From Sporolactobacillus sp. THM19-2 (GTDB lineage: Bacteria > Bacillota > Bacilli > Bacillales > Sporolactobacillaceae): 64,000 bases of DNA. A program made the translations under genes and the position numbers. This document shows, piece by piece, positions 45,165 through 52,027 of the stretch; position 1 is the first letter of the stretch; each line of letters begins with the position of its first letter. The stretch lies in NCBI RefSeq assembly GCF_004153195.1, contig NZ_SEMC01000001.1, forward strand, positions 62,001 to 126,000. Direction: 5' to 3'. The notes beneath the pieces were generated by a model, which worked only from the letters and a program-made list of their open reading frames with translations, did not search any database and had not been told where the DNA came from.

Positions 45165-46025
45165 ATGAGTAACGAAACTGCAGCTGCTGCAAACGGCAGC
45201 GTAAAAAAACTGACAAAACGTGACTTGTTCTGGGTATTCGTCAGATCAAATTTTCACCAGGGATCCTGGAACTTTGAACGCATGCAGGCACTGGGTTTTG
45301 CCTTTGCAATGACGCCGGCCATTCGAAGGTTATATCCGGCCGGAAGTGAAGAACGCAAACAGGCGATGAAGCGTCATAATGAATTTTTTAATACAACACC
45401 GATGATGACAGCACCGATTCTTGGTGTGACGCTTGCACTTGAAGAAGAAAAAGCGAATGGAAAACCGGTTGATGACGCAGCGATTAACGGAATAAAGGTT
45501 GGCCTTATGGGGCCGCTCGCAGGTGTCGGTGACCCGATCTGGTGGGGTACCGCCCGTCCGGTACTCGCTGCACTGGGCGCCGGAATTGCTATGTCCGGTA
45601 ACATTCTTGGGCCTATTCTCTTCTTCGTCCTCTGGAATGTTCTGCGCCTTGGCTTCAGATGGTGGGGCGTCGCTTATGGTTACAGAAAAGGTGTCGATGT
45701 CGTCTCCGACATGGGTGGAGGTCTTCTGCAGAAGCTGACTGAAGGCGCTTCAATTCTTGGCCTGTTTGTGATGGGTGCCCTGGTCAATAAATGGACAACA
45801 GTGAACATCCCGGTTGTTTTATCACGTGTAAAAAATCCGGAAACCGGTAAATATACGGTAACGACCGTACAGAATATCCTCGATCAGCTGATGCCGGGAA
45901 TCGTACCACTGCTGCTCACCTTTATCTGCATGTGGCTGCTGAGGAAGAAAGTCAATCCACTATGGATTATCTTTGGCTTCTTCGTCATCGGCATTCTTGG
46001 TTACTGGGTACACTTCTTTAAATAA
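45165..46025 (+). CDS. Mannose-family PTS EIID
   Basis: 286 residues, ATG 45165 after AAGGGGG. ManZ hallmarks: N-F-Q/H-x-G-S-W-N-F-E-R-M-Q-A-L-G-F near residue 30, F-F-N-T-T-P near residue 78, and G-L-M-G-P-L-A-G-V-G-D-P-I-W-W near residue 115. C-terminal helices. Partner of EIIC. Confidence 0.93.
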   Translation: MSNETAAAANGSVKKLTKRDLFWVFVRSNFHQGSWNFERMQALGFAFAMTPAIRRLYPAGSEERKQAMKRHNEFFNTTPMMTAPILGVTLALEEEKANGKPVDDAAINGIKVGLMGPLAGVGDPIWWGTARPVLAALGAGIAMSGNILGPILFFVLWNVLRLGFRWWGVAYGYRKGVDVVSDMGGGLLQKLTEGASILGLFVMGALVNKWTTVNIPVVLSRVKNPETGKYTVTTVQNILDQLMPGIVPLLLTFICMWLLRKKVNPLWIIFGFFVIGILGYWVHFFK

Positions 46026-46037
46026 ATGAGGCTTGCG

Positions 46038-46062
46038 GGGATCGACAGGACTTGTCGATCCC
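46038..46062 (+). other. Hairpin between EIID and UPF0266 genes
   Basis: GGGATCGACA pairs with TGTCGATCCC around a five-base loop; no T-run follows (TGTATTAT). It may stabilise the PTS mRNA end or lower expression of the last gene. Confidence 0.5.
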
Positions 46063-46118
46063 TGTATTATAGGATCTGTTTTACAAATCCGGTTTGAAGA
46101 AAAAACGGAGGATAAAAA

Positions 46119-46574
46119 ATGACCCTGACTCTGGTTGTTTTATTAATCATCATCGCCGGTTATACCGCTTATCTGATTTACGATGAATGCGTGAGCCTAT
46201 GGATAAAAGGGAAGACGGTACTCACTGTCAGATTAAGGAAGAGAAGTTTTGTTGACCAGCTTATTCTCGCCGTACTGGTTGTCATTCTCTATATATCCAA
46301 TCGGCTGCAGAATAACAGTGCTACTATTAACCTGCTGCTGCTTATCCTTGCGGGGCTGCTTCTGCTTTATGCCTTCGTCCATACACCGAAAGCACGCTTT
46401 AAGGAGACAGGATTCCTTTATGGCTTTCAGTTCATTGAATACGATAGTATCAAGAACATGAGGCTGTCCAAAGATGGCGTACTTGTGATCGACACCGATC
46501 GCCGCCGCGTCTTGCTCTTTGCCAGAAAGATCGAGGATCTTGAGCAGATTCTGAAGTTACTTCAGGAAAAATGA
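46119..46574 (+). CDS. UPF0266 (DUF986, YobD-like) membrane protein
   Basis: 151 residues, ATG 46119 after ACGGAGG. N-terminal helix, an I-Y-D-E motif near residue 27, two further helices around residues 48-90, then F-I-E-Y-D-S-I-K-N-M-R-L-S-K-D-G-V-L-V, which matches E. coli YobD closely. YobD is encoded right after manXYZ in enterobacteria, so this association with mannose PTS operons is shared across phyla. Function unknown; membrane location suggests a role at the EIICD complex. Confidence 0.82.
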   Translation: MTLTLVVLLIIIAGYTAYLIYDECVSLWIKGKTVLTVRLRKRSFVDQLILAVLVVILYISNRLQNNSATINLLLLILAGLLLLYAFVHTPKARFKETGFLYGFQFIEYDSIKNMRLSKDGVLVIDTDRRRVLLFARKIEDLEQILKLLQEK

Positions 46575-46606
46575 CCGGCCCGTGACCGGGAAATACGGTG
46601 ATGCTG

Positions 46607-46635
46607 TTGACATTTACCTTTATTACGTATAGTAT
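46607..46635 (+). promoter_or_regulatory. Sigma-A promoter upstream of a long cspA leader
   Basis: TTGACA at 46607-46612, then TAGTAT at 46630-46635 after a 17-base spacer (overlapping TATAGT boxes give spacers of 15 or 20). The next gene starts 440 bp downstream. Confidence 0.6.
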
Positions 46636-46639
46636 AGTA

Positions 46640-47074
46640 ATGGCCTAATGTGAATGATAAGAATATTCGTTTCGCCTGTCCGGTGAAATGGATATACTGT
46701 CTTTTAAAAAATGGATTGAGGGATAGTATGAAATATCAGGGGATATTGCGCTGAATCATACTGGCTCGGTCAAGGAACCGTAAGGATGGAAGAGAGGTAG
46801 GGCTTTCGTTGTTTCGGCGCCGGAATGTGTAATGATGCTTTTGTTTTTGTTTGTTTATGTTAGGCTCAAATTTGATTATTCGTATGATAAATCAGGACAT
46901 TTATGATTCACGTGTCGCAAAGAATGATCAATGTGGAGGTTTTTTATTGATAATCTTTACGATATGTGAATTTTTTACTGACATGGGCAGAATCTCCGGT
47001 TTCCGGCAGACGCCTCTCGGATAAAACATGCGCATATATAAAATATTTTTAGTTAACTTTAGGAGGTTTTCTTT
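46640..47074 (+). ncRNA. Possible structured RNA or long leader before the cold-shock gene
   Basis: No credible protein gene on either strand. Two hairpins can be drawn: AGTATGA-AATATC with GATATT-TCATACT (46725-46762) and CGGT/ACCG (46767-46780). A G-rich stretch (AGAGAGGTAGGGC) and a GGCGCC block follow, and then a T/G-rich tract near 46838-46860 that could be a 3' end. The part nearest the gene (47000-47074) is AT-rich with the AGGAGG site. I could not match it to a known riboswitch class. Confidence 0.35.
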
Positions 47075-47278
47075 TTGAAAACAGGTACAGTAAAATGGTT
47101 TAACGCGGACAAGGGATTCGGCTTTATTGAAGTTGAAGGCGAAAATGATGATGTATTCGTACATTTCAGTGCGATTCAGGGCGACGGCTTCAAGACGCTT
47201 GACGAAGGTCAGGCCGTTCAATTTGAAGTAGTCGATGGCAACCGTGGACCGCAGGCCGCTAACGTGACAAAGCTGTGA
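47075..47278 (+). CDS. Cold-shock protein (CspA/CspB family)
   Basis: 67 residues from TTG 47075 (TTTAGGAGG upstream). RNA-binding motifs K-G-F-G-F-I at residues 14-19 and D-V-F-V-H-F near residue 28 (RNP1/RNP2), with T-V-K-W-F-N at the start. It acts as an RNA chaperone in the cytoplasm. The upstream ~440-nt leader may carry temperature control, as known for csp genes. Confidence 0.95.
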   Translation: MKTGTVKWFNADKGFGFIEVEGENDDVFVHFSAIQGDGFKTLDEGQAVQFEVVDGNRGPQAANVTKL

Positions 47279-47290
47279 TCCGGATTTTCT

Positions 47291-47331
47291 GAAAAAGCTG
47301 TCCTCCGTAATCGGAGGGCTGCTTTTTTTTT
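47291..47331 (+). terminator. Terminator after the cold-shock gene
   Basis: CCTCCG/CGGAGG stem around a four-base loop, extended by AAAAAGC/GCTTTTT flanks, ending in nine T. Confidence 0.88.
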
Positions 47332-47505
47332 GAGCAATCGGCTGGAATTATTTGCGAAATTTTTTTATACTTTTAACACCTGTAACATGTCAATGAAAAA
47401 AAACATCAGAAAAAAAACGAAACCTCTGGCTGTGTCAAAGACTTACCGGTCAGCGGGCGTTTCTTCACAATCATTCATGATAGACTGAATCTGGAGGGGT
47501 GGATT

Positions 47506-48054
47506 TTGTCACAGCTTGAGAATATTTTGGCTGATAATAAAAAATTTGTTGAAAATAAAGGGTACGTGCCCTTTGAAGCCGGAGGAAAGCCCGTCAAAAA
47601 AATGACGGTGGTCACCTGTATGGATTGCCGATTGATCGAGCTGCTGCCGCAGGCTTTGCACTTAAAAAACGGCGATGCGATTATGATCAAATCTGCCGGG
47701 GGCATGGTTGAAGGACCCTATAGCAGTGTGATGAAGAGCATTCTTGTCTCTGTCTACGAACTTGGTTCTGAAGCTGTTTATATTATTGGCCATACAGACT
47801 GCGGTATGCATGGACTTCATGGCAGTCAAATGGTTGCAGACATGCAAAAACGCGGAGTCAGTAATCACGATTTTGAAAAAGTGCGAGATGCCGGAATTCA
47901 GCCTGATCAGTGGCTGGGCGGATTTGATGACGTAGCCGATCAGGTAAAAGACAGTGTCGATATTGTAAAAAGCCATCCACTCTTTCCGGATGATACTCCG
48001 GTATACGGCCTTGTTATTGATCCGTTAACCGGTGAACTCAGGCCTGTAGCATAA
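47506..48054 (+). CDS. Beta-class carbonic anhydrase
   Basis: 182 residues from TTG 47506 (GGAGGGG seven bases upstream). Zinc-binding residues: Cys and the Asp-Arg dyad in T-C-M-D-C-R near residue 40, and H-T-D-C-G-M near residue 100. G-G-M-V-E-G lies between. It interconverts CO2 and bicarbonate. Slightly short, in line with the small Bacillus-type (YvdA/YtiB-like) enzymes. Single gene. Confidence 0.9.
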   Translation: MSQLENILADNKKFVENKGYVPFEAGGKPVKKMTVVTCMDCRLIELLPQALHLKNGDAIMIKSAGGMVEGPYSSVMKSILVSVYELGSEAVYIIGHTDCGMHGLHGSQMVADMQKRGVSNHDFEKVRDAGIQPDQWLGGFDDVADQVKDSVDIVKSHPLFPDDTPVYGLVIDPLTGELRPVA

Positions 48055-48121
48055 AGTGCGATCATCACTTCTTTTAGCCAATTGCCGGTTCATTGATTTC
48101 AAAAAATTACCAGGCTTTTTG

Positions 48122-48152
48122 GGAATATAGAAATCAGGTGCTGAGCAAAATA
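48122..48152 (+). promoter_or_regulatory. Candidate forespore (sigma-G-like) promoter of the SASP gene
   Basis: GGAATA at 48122-48127 and CAAAATA at 48146-48152 with an 18-base spacer resemble the sigma-G pattern TGAATA/CATACTA with some mismatches. The assignment rests mainly on the product being a spore protein. Confidence 0.35.
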
Positions 48153-48175
48153 GGCTTACAAGGGAGGTGAAACAC

Positions 48176-48370
48176 ATGGCAAATTCAAATCAGTTAGTCG
48201 TGCCAGGTGTACAGCAGGCGCTTGATCAGATGAAAGCAGAAATTGCCGGCGAATTCGGCGTAAACCTTGGACCGGATACCACTTCAAGAGCGAATGGTTC
48301 GGTCGGAGGCGAAATTACGAAGCGGCTGGTTGCGCAGGCACAGTCTCAGTTTGGCGGTTTCCAGAAATAA
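48176..48370 (+). CDS. Alpha/beta-type small acid-soluble spore protein
   Basis: 64 residues from ATG 48176; AAGGGAGGTGA lies upstream, and GTG 48167 is part of that site. The two family signatures are present: A-L-D-Q-M-K-x-E-I-A-G-E-F-G-V with the G-P-R protease cleavage region, and [17 protein letters not shown]. These proteins coat and protect DNA in the spore and are degraded at germination. Direct evidence that the organism forms endospores. Confidence 0.95.
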   Translation: MANSNQLVVPGVQQALDQMKAEIAGEFGVNLGPDTTSRANGSVGGEITKRLVAQAQSQFGGFQK

Positions 48371-48402
48371 AAAAAGTATGCTCTGTCAATAGTAAAATTA
48401 AA

Positions 48403-48428
48403 TGGGAGCGGCATCTGCCGCTCCTTTA
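48403..48428 (+). terminator. Terminator after the SASP gene
   Basis: GGGAGCGGCA pairs with TGCCGCTCC around a two- to four-base loop and is followed by TTTATC; T-run short but stem strong. Confidence 0.65.
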
Positions 48429-48496
48429 TCTATAGGCATCGTCTTTTCTCTCTGTTAAAATAAGAGCAGAGTCTGTCGGAAAAAGGAAGTCGTGCC

Positions 48497-49639
48497 TTGC
48501 ATACATTTTATCAGATTTTTATCCCTGTGATGACCGGTGCGCTGGTCGGCGGGCTGACCAATCTGCTGGCGATTAAAATGCTTTTCCACCCTTTTCAGTC
48601 GATTTATATCGGGAAATGGAAACTGCCATTTACTCCTGGTCTGATCCCCAGACGCCGCAAGGATATCGGGGTAAAGCTGGGTCAGCTCGTGATGCGGCAC
48701 CTGGTCACTGCGAAAGGGATTAAAAATAAATTAACGGATACCGGGTTCGTAAAGTTGCTGAGCAGACGGGCGGTTGAAAAGGTCTCTTTTTTTCTGGACA
48801 GTAAGCGGACAGTGCAGGACGTGCTGGACGGATTGCATCTGAAAACCGGACAGGCTCTTCACCTTGAGGACGCTGTGAATCAGCTGAGCAGGACACTCAT
48901 ACAGGCCTTTCTGGATGCGAACCGGGATAAAAAGCTTCACACCCTGCTTCCGGAGCAGACTTTTCAGATGCTGGAACGCCGCCTTCCGGATCTATCGGAT
49001 CTTATCGTTGACGCATTATTACATAATCTGGAAACCGAAAAGGGAAGAACGCTGATTGAAGAGAGCATCACGTCATTTATCCACAGCCGGGGGTTCTTTG
49101 GTGAACTTTCCCTGAAGCTGATTGGCGGGAGCCATCTGACAGAGCGCCTTTATCCTGTGGTCTTGCAGTTCGCCGGATCTTCTGAGGTGCGACATAAAGT
49201 CCTGAAATTTCTCAGAGAGAAAGCAGCCGGACTCAGAGAACAGACTCCCGCTGACATTCTGGACAGGCTGGGTGTGGACGCCGGAACAGTGTCTGATGGC
49301 GTCGCCAAAGTGGTCCGGCGTGTTTTGACCGGCCATTCGATGATGAATCAGCCCGTGCAGCAAATCACCTCTCCGGTCAGAAGTCAGATTCTGGATCTTG
49401 TTCCCACTATGCTGGCAGGATTTTTATCGGTAGCAGCCGCCCATATCGGATCAATTCTGGAGGCTTTTCAACTGGAGGATATGGTATCCGATCAGGTGAA
49501 CCGGCTTTCCCTTTCAGAACTGGAACATATGATTTTTTCCCTTATGAAAAAAGAATTGAATATGATTGTCAACCTGGGTTATCTGCTTGGCGGGCTCATC
49601 GGTGTCATCCAGGGGGTCCTGATGATTCTCCTGTCCTGA
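48497..49639 (+). CDS. DUF445 membrane protein (YheB-like)
   Basis: 380 residues from TTG 48497 (AAAAGGAAG eight bases upstream); B. subtilis YheB is 377. N-terminal helix with G-A-L-V-G-G-L-T-N-L-L-A-I-K-M-L-F-H-P-F and L-P-F-T-P-G-L-I-P-R-R-R, both diagnostic of DUF445, then a long amphipathic helical region (about residues 60-340) and a C-terminal membrane helix. Function unknown. yheB lies near yhaM/yhaN in B. subtilis too. Confidence 0.88.
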   Translation: MHTFYQIFIPVMTGALVGGLTNLLAIKMLFHPFQSIYIGKWKLPFTPGLIPRRRKDIGVKLGQLVMRHLVTAKGIKNKLTDTGFVKLLSRRAVEKVSFFLDSKRTVQDVLDGLHLKTGQALHLEDAVNQLSRTLIQAFLDANRDKKLHTLLPEQTFQMLERRLPDLSDLIVDALLHNLETEKGRTLIEESITSFIHSRGFFGELSLKLIGGSHLTERLYPVVLQFAGSSEVRHKVLKFLREKAAGLREQTPADILDRLGVDAGTVSDGVAKVVRRVLTGHSMMNQPVQQITSPVRSQILDLVPTMLAGFLSVAAAHIGSILEAFQLEDMVSDQVNRLSLSELEHMIFSLMKKELNMIVNLGYLLGGLIGVIQGVLMILLS

Positions 49640-49732
49640 CCGGACAAGAGACCTTGTTCTATTTACTGTTAACATGACATAAGCTTTCAACAGGAATGAG
49701 GTAACGAATGGATTCCAAAAAGGGGGAGGACC

Positions 49733-50572
49733 TTGGTATATCGCTTATTGGCTCTTGACATCGACGGGACTCTTTTAAACGGGAATAACCGGCTTGACCG
49801 GCAGACGAAGGAAGCTGTTTCTTATGCAAAAAAGAAGGGGATTATTGTTACTCTGGTTTCCGAAAGGCATTTTCATTCAGCGGCCAGGGTTGCCCGCACG
49901 CTAAAGCTGAATCATCCGATTATCGCACACAATGGCGCATTTGTCTCCTCATCAATGGATCACCCGGTATATACCAGCAAAATGGATCACAGTGTACTGA
50001 TTCAGCTTGTGGAATTTCTTGAGACGTATCCGTGTCAGATTCAGATTTCCCACGAAAGGCTGTCGATCAGTAACCGGCCCCGTCAGAAAAATCTGATTGC
50101 AAAGATGACCATCGGCATGAACGAACCGCTTTTTTATCCGGTTACTTATGTAGATACGCTCAGTCAGTATCTCCTTGAGAATTACGAAGGAGCAACGGAT
50201 GTGAAGATAAAATTGAAGGATGAGACGGTGATGGATGAGATTGAAAAAGCGATGGGGGACTATTTCCCCTCACTTGACGTCAGAAGAGAATCACCATCTG
50301 ACCTGACACTGGTACGGCAGGGAACATCTAAATTTAACGGACTGCTTTTCTTTGCAGGACAGCTGGGGGTACCACTTCATCAGATTGTGGCTGTCGGCGA
50401 CGGACCGGAAGATGCAGAAATGATTGAAAAAGCGGGTCTTGGTGTGGCGATGCGAAATGCGTCGAAGGAAGTGAAGGCGAAGGCCGACTGGATCACCCGT
50501 TCCAATGATATGAACGGTGTGGCTTACATGATAAAAGAAGTTTTTCGCAAGCAGCTGCGCGTACGTTTATAA
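49733..50572 (+). CDS. HAD-superfamily phosphatase, Cof subfamily
   Basis: 279 residues from TTG 49733 (GGGGGAGG upstream). Motif I L-D-I-D-G-T-L-L-N at residue 8, motif II region T-L-V-S-E-R near residue 40 (Glu where Gly is usual), motif III/IV V-A-V-G-D-G-P-E-D-A-E-M near 223. Type IIB cap. It is only distantly like the HAD protein at 38513. Single gene with its own terminator. Confidence 0.88.
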   Translation: MVYRLLALDIDGTLLNGNNRLDRQTKEAVSYAKKKGIIVTLVSERHFHSAARVARTLKLNHPIIAHNGAFVSSSMDHPVYTSKMDHSVLIQLVEFLETYPCQIQISHERLSISNRPRQKNLIAKMTIGMNEPLFYPVTYVDTLSQYLLENYEGATDVKIKLKDETVMDEIEKAMGDYFPSLDVRRESPSDLTLVRQGTSKFNGLLFFAGQLGVPLHQIVAVGDGPEDAEMIEKAGLGVAMRNASKEVKAKADWITRSNDMNGVAYMIKEVFRKQLRVRL

Positions 50573-50587
50573 CAGAACTTATTCAAT

Positions 50588-50608
50588 CCCCGGAAACGGG
50601 GCTTTTTT
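50588..50608 (+). terminator. Terminator after the HAD phosphatase gene
   Basis: CCCCG-GAAA-CGGGG with a GNRA tetraloop, then CTTTTTT. Confidence 0.88.
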
Positions 50609-50749
50609 ACATATTTTAAGAAAACACGGAATTTTTGCGGGGAAAAGGTTCAGAAAAACAGGTTTGATGATTTAACAGAACATGTGATCGTATGACTTGA
50701 TAAAGTATGGTAAAATAAAAAGCAAATGAGCGAGGAGGAAGAGGAAAGG

Positions 50750-52027
50750 ATGATTCGGTTTATTCACGCAGCTGACCTGCACTTGGACAGGCCGTTCGAG
50801 GGGTTATCAGATCTTCCGCGCCCTCTTCATGAACGGGTCAGGAACAGTACCTTTAAAGCACTTGATAAGATGGTGGACATTACGCTTTCGGAACAGGCTG
50901 ATTTTCTGATTATTGCCGGGGATATTTTCGACAGCAGCCACAGAAGCATTACAGCGCAGCATCGTTTTATCCATGCGATGAAGAAGCTGAGTGAAGCTTC
51001 TGTTCCCGTATACCTTGTTTTTGGAAATCATGATCATCTTGATGATCCCTGGAATCACCTGAGGCTTCCCGAAAATGTGCATGTTTTTTCTGATAAACCG
51101 GAAATGATTCCCTTTCAAAAAAAGAACGGGGAGCGGGTGCATCTGTACGGATTCAGCTATCGCCAGCGCAGAATCAGGGATAACATGGCTGCGCGTTATC
51201 AAAAGGAAGACGGTGCCGATTACCATATTGGCATCCTGCACGGCGCCCTTCGAAAAGGTAACAGGGAAGATACGTATGCCCCGTTTTCGCTGAAAGATCT
51301 GACAGAAAAGGATTTTAATTACTGGGCGCTCGGACATATACACAAACGGATGCAGCTCTCCCCTGAACTGCCCGTCTGGTACCCGGGAGATACCCAGGGC
51401 CTTTCGGTTAAGGAAACCGGCGATAAAGGGGTCTCCCTGGTCGAGCTGAATGGTATGGAAGCACATGTACGCTTCTGTTCAACAGCGGACATTATCTGGA
51501 TGCGAAAGGGGATCTCCATTCAGGGGGAATTAACCGCAGACACGCTCGAGTTGAAAATCAGTCAAATCAGAGAGGAGATGCGGCGGACGGATGAAACCGG
51601 TGTGTTTCTCCTCCTTGATCTGTCAGTTGCCGGTTCAGATCAACATTTTGAGGGCACCGAAGAGCTATTTCAGGAGCTTTTGGATGCGATGAATGAGGAT
51701 GAAACATACCGGGATGATTTTGTGTGGCTGCTAAGCGGTGTGGTTCGCTTTATGCAGCAATGGGATCCGGGTCAGATCCTTAAGAGCCCGCATTTCCTCG
51801 GTGATGTTTTTCGATTGATTGAAAGTGACCAGGCGATCCATGAAGCGCTCAGTCCGCTGCTTCAGCATCGGCTGGGCAGGCGTTATCTTGATGCGCCTGA
51901 TGAAGAAACAGCTGCCCGTATCAAAGCAGAAGCGGAACAGATTCTGGCTGAATCTCTGTTTCCCGGATCTGCCTCAGGAGCAGCTGAAAGGGGGGCGGAG
52001 GAGTCCGGCAGGCTCCGCAGAAAATGA
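50750..52027 (+). CDS. yhaO: YhaO-like metallophosphoesterase (SbcD/Mre11 family)
   Basis: 425 residues from ATG 50750; ATG 50726 is an alternative, but its first codons are the purine-rich ribosome site. Metal-binding motifs in order: H-A-A-D-L-H-L-D (residue 5), G-D-I-F-D (~55), G-N-H-D (~92), L-G-H-I-H (~197). With the next gene it forms an SbcCD-like DNA end-processing nuclease. The 4-bp overlap with yhaN confirms pairing, as in B. subtilis. Confidence 0.92.
   Translation: MIRFIHAADLHLDRPFEGLSDLPRPLHERVRNSTFKALDKMVDITLSEQADFLIIAGDIFDSSHRSITAQHRFIHAMKKLSEASVPVYLVFGNHDHLDDPWNHLRLPENVHVFSDKPEMIPFQKKNGERVHLYGFSYRQRRIRDNMAARYQKEDGADYHIGILHGALRKGNREDTYAPFSLKDLTEKDFNYWALGHIHKRMQLSPELPVWYPGDTQGLSVKETGDKGVSLVELNGMEAHVRFCSTADIIWMRKGISIQGELTADTLELKISQIREEMRRTDETGVFLLLDLSVAGSDQHFEGTEELFQELLDAMNEDETYRDDFVWLLSGVVRFMQQWDPGQILKSPHFLGDVFRLIESDQAIHEALSPLLQHRLGRRYLDAPDEETAARIKAEAEQILAESLFPGSASGAAERGAEESGRLRRK

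Noticed and set aside
46728-46860. Short leader peptides and a c-di-AMP (ydaO-type) riboswitch
   Set aside because: Candidate peptides of 8 and 23 codons lack convincing context. A GAGGTAGGGC stretch recalls ydaO RNAs, but the conserved CAGCTAACCTCGTAAGC block is missing.
46928-47221. Minus-strand 97-codon frame over the cold-shock gene
   Set aside because: It is antisense to an obvious csp gene and has no ribosome site or family motifs.
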